From positions 210,001 to 274,000 of the forward strand of contig JAEMWC010000992.1 of NCBI GenBank assembly GCA_016490735.1: a stretch of 64,000 nucleotides of DNA, in the 5' to 3' direction. Source of the DNA: Pachyseris speciosa. Lineage: Eukaryota; Cnidaria; Anthozoa; Scleractinia; Pachyseridae. How positions within the stretch are numbered: the stretch's first letter is position 1; every line of letters begins with the position of its first letter. The notes beneath the pieces are model-generated. The model made no database searches and was not told the origin of the DNA. It worked only from the letters and a program-made list of their open reading frames with translations. Positions 41,611-55,321 of this stretch are shown piece after piece. A program made the translations under genes and the position numbers.

Positions 41611-44600
41611 TTCGGTCCACCACGGTAATCAGCATTGAAGATGGACTTTTTTCAAGTCTACTTGGATGAAGGTAAGTCTTCATAGAAGCGCCATGAGTGC
41701 TGTGAACGCTTCACAAGTTCCAAGTTTTCGCAGGTTCGAAGTAGCGCCGGCCATTTTGTTAAATCATTCTTCTCGTTCCCAGGCTTTTTACGGATAGAAA
41801 TCCTCAGTAAAAGACTGAGAAAGACAACAAATCCTTACGGCGAGATAGCGGGAAAATTAAACAGGAGGAAATCAAATTATCAATTCGCCGTGATCGTTCG
41901 AAGTACTGTACACTTTCATAAGCCAAGAATGTCCGATATTTCACCAAAACAGCCAAAAATCGATTTACTTATTAGTGGAAATTTTCCACATAACAAACAT
42001 TCTCTATTATCTTTATTTCTTTGCTGTTGCAGACAACCGTAGATTACTCGACAGGGCCGCCATCTTTTTTTTATTGTTATGAAGGGCCTGCAAATTTCTA
42101 TAGCAACGATCATCCAATAGCATCTCGCGAAAAAAAGAAAGTAATTGACAGCTCTCTAGACTGCTCTGAAGTGACTCCGCCCCCTCATGTCCCTCATTTC
42201 TTGCCATGTGTAATATGACTCGATCATATATATTTACAATCACAATAAAATAAGGATAACTACATCTTCTCAAATCCCATAGCCTGGAATTAAGAAACTT
42301 AGATACCTGTTTGTACTCAGAAAAGGCGAAAGCCTTCATGTAGGGGTGGTCAATAAATATACTCCTCGAAGCGCGTAAAGCGTTTTCAGTCACGCAAGTA
42401 AAGAAATAAAATCATCAACCATTCAATAGATAAAGTCAAGAAATTGTGATATTATACAAAAGTAATAAATGAACAACATGCCAAAGTCTCAGGGCCGTGC
42501 GATATCCCGTACTAGAGTTATTCGGCAAAATATATCAATCAAAATTATGGTGTTTTGTATGGAAACGCCATCTTGGCGACCCTTTGAGGGACACTAAGAT
42601 GGCGGCCGGAAATGAGTCAAAACAGCTTTCTCAAAGGCTTTGTTCTCTCTGTTGAACTTTCAAACATTCAGATAGACGCTTCCCTTACCACGTTGGCTTT
42701 TCAAACCTCAAAAAACACACGGTGAATCGATGTTTTCATGTAAGTGATACGCTTGTGAGCATACATCTTTATGTCACGAACTGTGAAAAACTCTAAAATT
42801 CAAGCTGCTCTATTTTCAAAACAAAGCAAGCTACCGAAATAAAAACATGCAAACAGTTACATTTTGTATAATGCATTTTACTTGATGAAGATAAAAATGC
42901 AAAAGTCTGTTAACTTTTAAATTTTAGTTTTCTTTTTTTTTTTTTTATGCCGGACGTCATGTGCAAAAACTCTATACAAGAAAAGCTATTGCGCAAACTG
43001 AGCTAACTACTTGAGGTTCTGTGCCTTTGACCGATGATGAAAAATGACATTTCCGTTTGCTTTTGTGTTTTTATTGTATTTTTTTTCAAGCACTTGATAA
43101 TATCATGCGTTATAACGAAAACTCGTATTTCTCAAGAAGCGCGTGAGCTTGCGAGGCCACTGCATTCTAGATTTGTAAAATGACTAAATCATGTATATTT
43201 ACAATCACCATATACTCTTTTCAGTAAAGCCTTTGTTTAAAAAGGCGAAAGCCTTCATGTAGGAGTTACCAAATCTATAAACTATATCTAGTCTATATCT
43301 ATATCTAGTTGCTATGGCTAAGGGATTCCCTGCGGAGTTCAGATTGACATACTCACGCACGCCAGTTTCGCAACTATCTGCGATTGTGTGAGTGTGTGTG
43401 CGTGTTTTTGTTGTCGTTGTTGTTGTTGTTGATTTTTTTTCCAGAGAGAGAGAGATGGAAAAGCAATAACTCCTACAATCCTTTATACAGATCGATAGTC
43501 CGAAAGGTAAATGATTATTTTCTCTTTTACTTTTTATACTTTTTTTTTTATTTATTTGCCTTTTGGTAACCCTTTGAACATGTAGTCGAGACCAGTTTAT
43601 TAATTCAATATATTTTTTATTCAAGGGAAGATAAGCTGTACTAACGCATGCAGGCGGCAACATATTTTGGCTTTCCTCGACCGGCTGTAAACCACGCATT
43701 CATGCCACCACAATTGTATGGTTTAAAGTCTTCTTCAACCTTTTCGCTACGTTGCTGTTCCAATTTCCATGAAATATGCCGATGAAGGATCAACTTGGGT
43801 CATTTGAGCCAGTATAAACGATGTACGAATGTGCTACGGTTTTGTAACTTGACCTTGTTCAATTTTAACCACGGTAAACGCTCAAGTGTAAACACAGCAT
43901 AAACATCTTTGGTGGAGGACAACTGAATAAAGACAGCTTGTTTCGTTTGATGAACCTTCACATCTTCAGGAAATGCTAACTGAGTACTTTGAATTGCTTT
44001 GTAAAACGTCTTTTAGAAATTATCTTCAATATATTAATTGGAAAGAAATTTGTAAATCAATATTACCGCAGTGCAAAAGATAAACTTTTAACATCGAGAC
44101 TCTCATCCGGCTTAACAATACACAGTTCCAGTATTTTTTTTTTTATTTATCAATTTCGCCTAGTGGATGGTTTAAATATGTATTACGTTGCTTGGACAAA
44201 CTTTTTTGTTTTCAACATGGTAGCCTGGTTGCTTTAACGGCAGTTAATCCACTTCCTGGTGATGCAAATCCACTTTCGGTAAAGATGGTGGCATTTTTCA
44301 AACATCCTCTTAATTTGTGTCAAACTTATTTTCGGCGGTGGCTCCATATCTGAAATCTTTCCCTGCGTCATATTGCTTATTTCCACCAAGTTTGGCACTT
44401 TCATCACAAAGTGCACAATTCTTACCAAAATCTGCACATAACCGCGGAATTATAATAGGTTATCTTAACAACAGTGTAACCTGTGCAGGGAAACACACCT
44501 ACCATAAGTTTTGAGCGATAACAACTCATCAAAAACGATCTAGGTGACCCAACTTTAATTGTTGAGCGTTAATTAGCGTTTCGATATCCAAGACATCAAA

Positions 44601-44849
44601 ATTTCAAAAAAAATCGCATAAGCGGATTCCGGGTCAACATAAATTTTCGAAATTTTAAGGTGGCTCTGAACACGCTCCCACGAATTCGTTTGTTCATCAA
44701 TGGTTGTACACTTTTTTATACCACTATCATTGGTTTCAAATGACAGAATGCTAGTATTGATTCATCAAATTTAACGCGTGCTCGAAAGTGATGGAAACCG
44801 GAGTCAGCCACATCATTAACTTGCTGAACAGGACCTTCCCTTTGCTGAA
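41611..44849. other. Intergenic stretch of degraded repeats
   Basis: No gene supported. 43040-43900 is inverted relative to 52220-53330, and 42480-42720 distantly resembles 49620-49680 and 51480-51550. Confidence 0.5.
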
Positions 44850-46141
44850 AGATGTAGTTATTCAATACTGGCAAAAGGATACTCGAAAAAAATGCTTTGC
44901 TAAAAGGACAGGTTTTTAAGAGCTTTTGCAACATTAAAAATATGACAGCATTCGGTATGTTCCGTTCCATATTAGGGTGGCGCTACGACTACAAAAAATT
45001 AAAGTAGTTGTATGCCCAAGGTTGGTAATTCCTCCGGAGAAGACGTCAGTGACTTCTGTCCCGAAAGATGTGTACACGAAATTGCAACGTAAGGTGGTCT
45101 GTTCAAAGAAATTGAAAAGATATATTGGGAGAGTCACTAAATTGAGACCGTCCTATTCCGCGGACACTTTGTACATATCGAAGTTTAAGCAAAAATGACT
45201 CGTGAATTAAAAGAAAGACGCCTGCCACTCAAATATATTGCAAAATGATTCTTAAATATGCGAAAGGTAAAACTCGGATTCTAGCCAACCTGACTCTCTG
45301 CTAACGCTATAAAAGGGAACTTTGCACCTGATATTAAAACAATCCCTGGTGCATCGGCAGACTGTTGCAAGAAAGTGAACAAACAAAACTAAGAGAGTTT
45401 TAACAGTACGCAGCCTGAAATGGAGAGAATTTTCTTTGACACTGTTGTAAGTAAAAACTCTGATTATTAATCTAGAAAATGAACAAATATAAATTTTCAT
45501 GCACGTTCGTCTAATTCGTTTAAAATGGAAGGAATTTAGCTTTGTTTAGTTGCAAATACTAATCATTGTTACATAATTGAAATGTGTTCGACATTGAGGG
45601 ACAAAATGAAAGTTTTCGTATATGACTAATGCTGTGAAATGAATGGGGTAAGCTGTGATAACAATATGCTGGTGAATTACAGTTTAAAAGAATGTTTCGA
45701 GTAAAGAGCCGAAAGAAGAGGCATAGTAAAACATTCTTAAACTCGGCCAGTAATCACTACGTTTATGTCAAACATTTGTTCGCAACGCCAAATGTTGAGT
45801 GAAATTGCTTGATCTGAATGAAACATGGAAAACCATTTCAATATAATAGGAAAATTTGGTTTATCAACGGAGTTGACTCGGATAACATCTTTTAGATGTT
45901 GAGAAAGATGACAAAGATGCATCCAAACCAGTCGCTCGGCATTTTAATCTTCCTAGCCATTCCAAACAACACATGTCGATCTCTACCTACATCTAGGTAC
46001 CACGGAAAGCCCGGCGTAAAAATCTGGAACAAAAATAGATTTTTCAAATCGGCACTCTTAATCCCCACGGTATCAACGAGCGCTTTTCATTCAATTAATT
46101 TATTCCTGTTGTTGTTTACGTTACCATGTTACTAACCTGCG

Positions 46142-46193
46142 ATCAGGCGTTCTTTTTCTTTTGCACAGGGGAGGGAGAAAAAGAACGCCTGAT
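46142..46193. repeat. 17-bp inverted repeat (hairpin)
   Basis: Arms ATCAGGCGTTCTTTTTC with an 18-base loop; perfect here, one mismatch in copy 2 (54719 onwards). Could be a transposon end or cruciform. Confidence 0.8.
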
Positions 46194-46744
46194 ACAATTA
46201 CTGTACGAGTCGCTTGCCGCCCCTTGGTTGTTTACCTGTCAACAGCGATGTTATCTTGTGTAATACGATAAATGTCAGCCAATCATATTTTACCGGAAAT
46301 CCATGCTGTAATCGCAACAAGGAAAAGCACGACTACTTTTTAAAATAATGCTTAACCATTGGTGTGTTTTCTTTATTGAAAACGTCAAGAAACAAATAAA
46401 ATACTAAAACAAAAACTGCCGGTGGAACATCAGAATCCTTTATTTTATCGTATAGCGATCAAAAGTGTGGAAATGAAACTTTCATTCTGCAGGAACACGT
46501 CTTGCAACAAGTGCGCCCGTGAATATTAAAATGATCGTCAGTTGTTGTACATAGTACTTCCATGATTTGATTTTCCGATTTCTCTGTGAAGCCTGACTCC
46601 TCAACCGCGGCAGCACAATCCGCCTTCTCTTAATTTCCGACTTCTTGGTTCCATGTATATTCCAGGGGACTCACCACAACTACCGTAAAGATGTTTTGGA
46701 ATCAGTAGAACGATGCATTTTTTTTTTCACCGCTTTCGGAACAA

Positions 46745-46936
46745 CTAGTAAATAACTCTCCTGCCAAATCCTGTGGAAAGTACGGCGGCAACGTCTTCTT
46801 TTAAGTATAAGGTCCTTGGCTCTTCCTTCAAGAATTTGTGAATGAACTCTTGAAGAGGGTAAGTTATAGCTGCATAAAATTCGCCTCGGCAGCCGACATA
46901 ACGGCTCACTTGTGTTGAGTTTGCACCGGAAGTCAC
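46745..46936 (-). pseudogene. Possible RecQ-like helicase first-exon remnant, copy 1
   Basis: 63-codon ORF with LYLKEDVAAVLSTGFGRRVIY, close to the Walker A region of cnidarian RecQ-like helicases, but the GKS lysine is replaced (GRR). The same ORF, with a five-codon change upstream, is in copy 2 at 55322-55528. No further exons identified. Tentative. Confidence 0.35.
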
Positions 46937-47177
46937 ATATGTAAATCAAGTAACCAATCAGAAAGGGACTCAAAAGACTCTTGTTCTACGAGCAATCAGA
47001 CAAAACTCCAGATTCTGGCTTTTTTAGATGTGATCTCGTAAAAACATGTATCATGCCCTCCTACCCTCAGCGACATGTAGAGAATATAGGGAGAGGGCAT
47101 GATTTCAGGCTACCTTGTTACCACCAATAGCGTCACTCCATTTTCTGTATATAAACCATACACAACACACAATTTTT

Positions 47178-47223
47178 CGATTCGCTCCGTCGAAGGGCTA
47201 ACGCTCGAAACGTCAGCTAATCG
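47178..47223 (+). ncRNA. Degenerate hammerhead-like motif, copy 1
   Basis: Stem I CGATT(c)GCT/AGC(t)AATCG, box CCGTCGA in place of CTGANGA, one extra A, stem II GGGC/GCTC, GAAA, then CGTC. Copies at 55766-55811 (cleavage triplet ATC) and 56826-56871. The core box is mutated, so activity is unlikely. Confidence 0.45.
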
Positions 47224-47228
47224 AATCC

Positions 47229-47259
<31 letters not shown>

Positions 47260-47398
47260 CGTTGATAAACCAAATTTTCGTGTTTCACGCCCCCAACGAC
47301 GCAGCACCACAGTTTCTTTATAGACTAATCCACTTTATTCATTCCAAGATAATGTTAAGTTGTCTAAGGCGGCTAATAAGAAAAGGTCACACATGTTC

Positions 47399-47400
<2 letters not shown>

Positions 47401-47432
<32 letters not shown>

Positions 47433-47492
47433 TAATACTAATACTAATACTAATAATAATAATAATAATTATTATTATTATTATTATTATAA
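47401..47492. repeat. TAA/TTA microsatellite
   Basis: TAA repeats that turn into TTA, giving a near-palindromic stretch. Shorter in copy 2 (55988-56020). Confidence 0.95.
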
Positions 47493-48223
47493 TCACTTTA
47501 TTTAAGTCTCAAATCTATTTAGCAGAGCATAGATGCTCTACTCGAATTGGGGAGACTAAATGTTGGCAAGGGGTTAAGAATCGTCAAGGACAACAGAACA
47601 CCATGAACCCCTGCGACTGATTACACGATGCCAGAACAATTTGCGTGCATCTTTTTTTTCTCGGACAACAAAACTCAAGAGAGACTCAGTGGAAGGTCTT
47701 ACAACGTTGTATGCACCGTTAATGCATTTTACAGACTCGTAAAATAGGCGCATCAAGAAATGCTCCATTACTTTCTAATTCGCTTCGCTCAAACAAACGT
47801 TAATTATTTTACCCTTAAATTCCCGTAAAAGTGAAAGGTTGATTGCCGTTCAACCTTCTTTGTTTACCCAAGCGACCCACGTATCGTTTCTAAATCTATT
47901 TACGTTCGTTCGCTAGTTAAATTTGTGTCAACTCCCTGGCAAAAACAGCAAAAACAATGTTAGGGGAGTTTTACATAGAAACCTTGGCATTGTGAATGGG
48001 TGGTGTTCATCGCGTTTCGCGTCACGGCCTACTTCGATGTATTGCGTCTGACTTTCATTGGATGTAGTTTATCCGCTTTCGTTTAAGATCGAATCAGGCA
48101 GCATCCGCGTAGGAGTACTGCGGAATACAAATTTTGTTTTTACAATTTTTTATAAAACTCTTTACTCTGTACGCTAATATAGAGAAATAAACGCTCGATA
48201 ATATTAAAAACTTAAATACTTAG

Positions 48224-48544
48224 TTACCAGCAATCTATTCCCAAGGCTCTCTTTAACATACATAGCCTTGAAAAGGGTGGAATCCCATCTGCCATAAGTA
48301 GTCTTTCGGGAGCCGAATTACTATTATTACGCACTACAGATGTAATGCCACCGAATCTTAAACTATGAAGACCGTAATCATTAGGGTTACAACCCAGCTT
48401 ACTTAAGAAATCTCTAAAAATTTCTCTACACCTAGTATAAAAAATCTTACCATTTCTCAAGGTATAGTTTGAATTACTAGGATGAAAGGTTAGAGGTCTA
48501 AATAAAGGAAGAGTACTATTGCTATCAATACCAGAAAGGTTCAA
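48224..48544 (-). pseudogene. Tyrosine recombinase C-terminal fragment, copy 3
   Basis: ORF with NLSGIDSNS, YTLRNGKIFYTRC and HSLRFGG, homologous to 32961-33308. The HGRW box is lost by a short deletion (APERLLMADGI). Inside segmental-duplication copy 1. Confidence 0.75.
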
Positions 48545-49894
48545 GGTTCGCTCGTAACTTGAAAGTTATGGCACTAACTCGTCGATCAAAACTAGAAGTA
48601 AGTAAAGTAGACTTATCACTGCGGTTGATGGAAATCTGCTTTGCACTTTCGGAACATGACCGGTTCCGATAACAAACTTCAAAAGAACAAACGTTAATTG
48701 AAGTGATACGTAATAAACTTAATTACAAGGTTATATTGTTCGTTGTGAGCTGAAAGCACGTTGCTCCACAGTTCTTGCTGGGGAAACGACCAGGGTAAAT
48801 TGTGATACGAGTAACTTACACATAAGTTATCTTAAAATATATGAAGGTTAATGTACTGCTTACGTTAAGACAGATAACCAGACTGTTACTAGCGCAACGC
48901 GCGAGCGTGTAACTTTAAAACAGCTTAAGTGATTACTTTTAGCTGGATTAAATGGAGGAAAGCTTGTTTACGACTTCAGAGTAAAGTTAATAAAATCGGC
49001 CAAGTTCATGAACCCAACGCAATGCCCACAAAAGGAAGGTTTTACTACATCCCGAGTTTCCCGTGGGAACTTTTCCAGCTTTTTCAAACGTACGTGCTTG
49101 CTTTCCAAAAACCATTGGAATATATGCGTGTTGCTTAGTGACAGTCTGGTAAGGATATGTAAATCAGGCGTTTGAAGTACCGATCAAGTTCGTTAACTCA
49201 ACATTATTCACCGCTCAATAACACCAATGAGTACTGAAACAAGCGCAACCCTAAACGGTACAACGTCACACTCAGTTATTTCGAACACTAAAACGTTCAC
49301 GCAAAATAAAACATATGAAATAAATTAAGTATAAAAACATCTAAGAGTGTATGCAAACATCAGGTTTATGCAATTTTGTAAGGTCTTTAGTGCTTTTATT
49401 GCAATTTAATTTCAACAAGAGGCCATAATGGCCTTTACTTGGCCTTCCAAGACGTAATTCACTAATTCACCTACACAGTTGTATCAGAATATGATTAATT
49501 TGGCATAACGAGATCTGAATTCCTTTCAATATTTTATTTTCAATATAGCATCCGTATTTTGATTCGTTTCAGAAAGTTGCGCAAAAAAAAAGATAGTAAA
49601 TAACGTCCTGTCAAAGTCTAAGGGATGTGTTATGTCCCGTACTTGAGTTATTCACACTCTAAAACCCGATTTCTTACTTTTAGAACAAAAAGTTTTTGTT
49701 TGTCATTGTTTTGTTGTTGTTGTTGTTGTTGTTTTGTAATTTCAGAAAATTTTCTTAATTTCAGTAAAAATTCTCAAATGAAGAACTTGTTGAAAATAAG
49801 AAAAAAAAAAACGCGAACTTCTCTTGTTTTAATAGACGAATAGAAGTCCAAAGACTACTGCAAGGTTGATACAACGCAATATCTTTGAGAACAA

Positions 49895-50620
49895 TATTTC
49901 GGCTGGCCAAACCAGCCTTCTTCAGTTTTAGATGTTTTCTAAATTATAAAAATGAAATTGCAATATTATATTATGGAGGATATCGCAATACATAGGAGGT
50001 GCGGAAATGACGTTTACACGATGATGCAAAAAAACAATTTAAAAAAATAATAAAAATAAAATAAAACAAGATTAACGTTTCTAAATTACAATTCATCACG
50101 TCTATTTAAACCATGGGCCTCTAAAGTCCCCGTGAAATCTATAAGAAATGACTGTTTGGCTTTCTGGTAGAATCACGTGAGGAGTGGATTAGTTCACGTG
50201 GGATAAGCTGCATATCAGTGTGTCAGTGGTTAAGATTAGAGAGAAAATGTTCGGAAACAGTTGTTGGTTTGGATTTAATGTTAATTTTGTCTACTGGACG
50301 TCTATGTTCGTTGAATCTGTGTTTGAGACGTCGCTTAGTTTCACGTATGTATTGTAAATGGCAGCGGTAACATTGTATCATGTATATTAAAGTTTTGGTG
50401 TTACAGGTTATATGTGAAGTAATATTACGGGTTACCGCTGTGGAATAAAATGTATAGTGATTAAGACCATTAGTAATGTAAGGACAAGTGGCGCAATCTT
50501 GTCCAGAACGAAAAGAGTCTGGTGGTAAATTAGTGCTATTAGCAGCGGTGGCTGCGTCCCGAAGCTTAAAAGTGCGTCTGTAAGCGACAATAGGTGGGTG
50601 TTAAAAAATGTCCCTGGAAC
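49895..50620 (-). mobile_element. Penelope-like fragment with GIY-YIG region, copy 1
   Basis: Conceptual minus-strand reading: SGQDCATCPYITNGLNHYTFY, then MIQCYRCHLQYIRETKRRLK and NEHRRPVDKINIKSKPTTV, the cysteine-rich and GIY-YIG parts. YIG again reads YIR. A stem II/GAAA motif (GGCTGG/CCAGCC with box CTGAAGA, extra A) at 49895-49925 marks a decayed hammerhead. Family differs from that at 21.5-23.8 kb. Confidence 0.7.
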
Positions 50621-51151
50621 GATTGGAAGAAAGTAATATGGTAAAATATCTGTGTAATATATTAGACAAGTGAGGAAGTGCTGGGTTATATGTTACTACA
50701 AAAGATGTTTTTGTTTTCTTGATTTGCAATCAGTTCTGTTCTGAAAAAAATAATCTGCTTTTATTCTAAACATAAAACCTCTGATTCAGAAGAGGTTTAC
50801 TGAAACTTCAGAATGCGTCCGCTCCCACATTGACTTTTGGTTATACAATGCAAGCGATGTGTTGCAAGAGTTGGTGACTGTTGACAACATATTTATCAGC
50901 GTACATTGATTTTAGACAAACTGCCGTGGCGAAGGAAAATTCAGAGCCAACAAGCCGACATGGGAGACATTTTGTTGTTTACATAGCTTCCCCTACATAA
51001 CCTGTGCATATCTTTTCCACGCGCTGTGAAAAAAAAAAATAAATTATCCCACCCGGCCGTTTTTCGCACTTCGTTCTGTTTGTTGCTTGTTAAAATATTT
51101 TCACGTCAAGCTTGCAACATATTTCCTGGAATTAATTAGATTAACACATCG

Positions 51152-51349
51152 ATGTCTCACGGGAACATCAAGATCAAATTCGAACACGCTCCCGTCACGT
51201 TATTTGAAGCAGTTTCTCTCACTCAATCAGGTGCACTTTCGGACTTGAAGCAAGAAGAAATGATTAAATTTACCTGTTCTTCAGAGCCTGTGCTGCTTCT
51301 CAGTCGGTGGTTCCTTACTAAATGGCAAGCTCTCAAAGCTAACTTTTAA
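51152..51349 (+). CDS. 65-residue ORF, copy 1
   Basis: MSHGNIKIKFEHAPVTLFEA to WQALKANF. The same ORF, same length, with a few substitutions, is in copy 2 (63085-63282). No family recognised; could be an exon or chance conservation after a recent duplication. Confidence 0.3.
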   Translation: MSHGNIKIKFEHAPVTLFEAVSLTQSGALSDLKQEEMIKFTCSSEPVLLLSRWFLTKWQALKANF

Positions 51350-52504
51350 TAACATGGAATGGTATTGGCAAAATAAGCTTAAGCCACATCAGAAAACTCA
51401 TTCAACCACTCAAAATTACAGAGTTTAGTGTAAAGCGGAAGGGAAAAATCTGCAGTTTAGTTTTGCTATGTTATACCTTCGTCTCGCTGTTCAACTTGCA
51501 AACATTCGTATATACATTTCTCTTAACATTTTAGTTGTTCAAACCTCAAAAAGTGAATTGACGTTTTAGTGCGCGTGATATTTTCCGTGACGGCATTCTT
51601 TTTATTAAGCAATCTCGTTCCCAGAGTTCTATTTCTAGTTAGCGCTTGAGCAGAAACGCCGGAAATTAACTTTGTGCATGAAAAACGACGATAAAGAATA
51701 AAAAGAAAAAGCAAGTTCAATACTAGACTCGGCGTTCCCGTGGTAAGACCGAATAATAAGCAATCATTTACACTACGGCGCGCTGACAGTTGGCAATCAC
51801 TGTTGGTCGATCAGGTTTCCGACTCAGTCTGTTTCTCAGTTTATAACTGATTTATCGTCTGCGTATTGACTTTTCTTGTGTTTACTTTAGAATTTTAATT
51901 TTTTAACAAGGTTTCAAGAAGCATCCGCGTGGATGTTTTAGGATTCAAGACTTCAAAATTTGTCTGCTAACATTCAAGAAAGCTTACATTTTTGCTATAT
52001 CATGTATTACTTCTTTTCTCAACCTTGTTCTCGCTTTAATTTCAACTTTATTTTCTTATCAACATATTCCTTTTAGCAGTCTTTCATCTTCCTTATCTTC
52101 TGGCCCGCCTAAGTAGGTAGTTATGCTACCTGCGGGTCAGGTAATTCTGTATTAAAACAATAGCAAGTCAATAAAAATCAATTCATCAACTTACGAATGC
52201 CGTGTTTACGTGGTTTACGTGTTTACGTTGTTAAAATTGAACGAGGTCAAGTTACTAAACCGTACTGAGTACATTCGTACATCGTTTATACTGGTAAAAA
52301 TGACCCAAGTTGATCCTTCATCAACAAATTCCAAGTAAATCCGAACAGGAACGTAGCAAAACGGGGGAACAAGACTTCAAACCATACAATTGCGGTGGCA
52401 TGAATGCGGGCTTCACAACCGGTCGAGGAAAGCATAAATATGTTGCCTCCTGCATGCGTGAGTGGAGCGTATCGTCCCTTGAATGAAAAAGGTCAAGAAT
52501 TAAT

Positions 52505-52788
52505 ACTGGAAAATACTTAATAGCAAGGACCACCGTTGCAAAATAGAAGAGCCGGATCCTGTAAAAGATCTAACCAGCTATAAAATTGTAAACTAGAAAA
52601 CGGTAGAAAACAAGCAAGGCTGATTACACGGCTAGGAATATATATTTAAACCAATATTTCGGGAGTCACAGCCTTCCTTCATCAGGGTGTTACACCCTGA
52701 TGAAGGAAGGCTGTGCCTCCCGAAATATTGGTTTAAATATATATTCCTAGCCGTGTAATCAGCCTTGCTTGTTTTCTACCGTTTTCAT
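52505..52788. mobile_element. Penelope-like insertion with inverted terminus
   Basis: 284 bp flanked by the 8-bp repeat GAATTAAT (52497-52504 and 52789-52796). The inverted homologue near 43600 lacks it, giving an empty site. Right two-thirds is the 189-bp palindrome. Confidence 0.7.
52597..52785. repeat. 189-bp near-perfect palindrome
   Basis: Arms of 94 bases around a single central T at 52691; I count one mismatch. Each arm holds a hammerhead-like core (CTGATGA, extra A, imperfect stem II, GAAA) but no matching stem I or III. Confidence 0.85.
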
Positions 52789-52909
52789 GAATTAATAAAC
52801 TGGTCACGACTACATGTTCAAAGCGTTACCAAAGAGCAAATTAATAAAATCTGTATAAAGGATTGTAGGAGTTATTGCTTTTCTATCTCTCTTTCTCTCT
52901 CGGAAAATT

Positions 52910-52950
52910 AAAAACAAAAAAACAAAAAAACAAAAAAACAAAAAAACAAT
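52910..52950. repeat. A-rich 8-bp tandem repeat
   Basis: Repeats of AAAAAAAC. Confidence 0.9.
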
Positions 52951-55321
52951 TACAGATAGTTTCGACACTGCCGTACGTGAGGTAATGTACGTAAAACTGA
53001 ACTCCGCAGGGAATTCTATACCCATAGCAACTAGATAGTATCTGTGGAGACTTGGTCACCCCTACACGAAGGCTTTCGCCTTTTTAAACAAAGGAGTACA
53101 AATCGGTATATCTACGTTTCTTAATTCCAGGCTATGGGAATTGAGAAGACGTACTTATGTCGTATTCTATGGTGACTGTAAATCTACATGATTGAGTCAG
53201 TTATTACATGTCATGAATGTAGTGGCCTCGCAAGCTCACGCCCTTCTTGAGCAATATAGGTTTTCGTTATCATGTCTGATATTATCCAGCGTTTGAAAAA
53301 AGCAACACAAACACAAAAATAGCTGATATTTCGATAAATATCTATTTAAACAAGTATCCTCTTCGAAGAGAATTCTAGACCAACAAGGGTTAGGCGTTGA
53401 TTTGCGTTATGCATGATCTTATCAAGTGTTTCAAAAAAAAGCAATAAAAACACAAAAAGTAGCTTATATTTCGAAAAAGATCTAGTTGAACAACTATCCT
53501 CGTAGAAAGATGTAGGTATTCAATACTGGCAAAAGAATACTCGAAAAAATGCTTTGCTAAAAGGACAGGTTTTTAAGAGCTTTTCCATTAAAAATATGAC
53601 AGCATTCGGTATGTTCCGTTCCATATTAGGGTGGCGCTACGACTGCAAAAAATTAAAATTGCAACGTAAGGTGGTCTGTTCAAAGATATTGAAATGATAT
53701 ATTGGGGGAGTCACTAAATTGAGACCGTCCTGTTCCGCGGACACTTTGTACATATCGAAGTTTAAGCAACCATGACTCATGAACTAAAAGAAAGACGCCT
53801 GCCACTCAAATATATTGCAAAATGATTCTTAAATATGCGAAAAGTAAAACTCGGATTCTAGCCAACCTGACTCTCTGCTAACGCTATAAAAGGGAACTTT
53901 GCACTTGATATTCAAACAATCCCTGGTGCATCGGCAGACTGTTGCAAGAAAGTGAACAAACAAAACTAAGAGAGTTTTAACAGTACACAGCCTGAAATGA
54001 AGAGAATCTTCTTTGATACTGTTGTAAGTAAAAACTCTGATTATTAATCTAGAAAATGAACAAATATAAATTTTCGTGCATGTTCGCCTAATTTGTTTAA
54101 AATGGAAGGAATTTAGCTTTGTTTAGTTGCAAATACTAATCATTGTTACATAATTGAAATGTGTTCGACATTGAGGGACAAAATGGAATTTCCCGTATAT
54201 GACTAAGGCTGTGAAATGAATGGGGTAAGCTGTGATAACAATATGCTGGTGAATTACAGTTTAAAAGAATGTTTCGAGTGAAAAGCCGAAAGAAGAGGCA
54301 TAGTAAATCATTCGAAAACTCGGCCAGCAATAACTACGTTTATGTCAAACATTTGTTCGCAACGCCAAATGTTGAGTGAAATTGCTTGATCTGAATGAAA
54401 CATGGAAAACCATTTCAATATAATAGGAAAATTTGGTTTATCAACGGAGTTGACTCCGAGAACATCTTCGTGACGTTGAGAAAGATGACAAAGATGCATC
54501 CAAGCCAGTCGCTCTGCATTTTAATCTTCCTAGCCATTCCAAACAACACATGTCGATCTCTACCTACATCTAGGAACCACGGAAAGCCCGGCGTAAAAAT
54601 CTGGAGCAAAAATTGATTTTTCAAATCGGCACTCTTAATCCCCACGGTATCAACGAGCGCTTTTCATTCAATTAATTTATTCCTGTTGTTGTTTACGTTA
54701 CCATGTTACTAACCTGCGATCAGGCGTTCTTTTTCTTTTGCACAGGCGAGGGATAAAAAGAACGCCTGATATAATTACTGTACGAGTCGCTTGCCTCCCC
54801 TTGGTTGTTTACCTGTCAACAGCGATGTTATCTTGTGTCATACGATAAATGTCAGCCAATCATATTTTACCGGAAATCCATGCGGTAATCGCAACAAGGA
54901 GAAGCACGACTACTTTTTTTTAATAATGCTTAACCATTGGTGTGTTTTCTTAGTTGAAAACGTCAAGAAACAAATAAAATAGTAAAAAAAAATCTGCCGG
55001 TGGAACATCAGAATCCTTTTTTTATCGTATAGCGATCAAAAGTGTGGGAATGAAACTTTCATTCTGCAGGAACACGTCTTGCAACAAGTGCGCCCGTGAA
55101 TATTAAAATGATCGTCAATTGTTGTACATAGTACTTCCATGATTTCATTTTCCGATTTCTCTGTGAACCCTGACTCCTCAACCGCGGCAGCACAATCCGC
55201 CTTCTTTTAATTTCCGACTTCTTGGTTCCATGTATATTCCAGGGGACTCACCACAACTACCGTAAAGATGTTTTGGAATCAATAGAACGATGCATTTTTT
55301 TTTTCACCGCTTTCGGAACAA

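Larger units (their letters stand above)
44850..52066. repeat. Segmental duplication, copy 1
   Basis: Directly repeated from 53500 to the end of the window. Start at GTAGTTATTCAATACTGGC. Copy 1 has about 575 bp (48492-49067) that copy 2 lacks; copy 2 has several insertions. Contains recombinase and Penelope-like fragments but no intact gene. Confidence 0.85.

Noticed and set aside
52681..52760. Complete hammerhead in the palindrome arm
   Set aside because: Core and GAAA are present but no complementary stem I or cleavage triplet follows.
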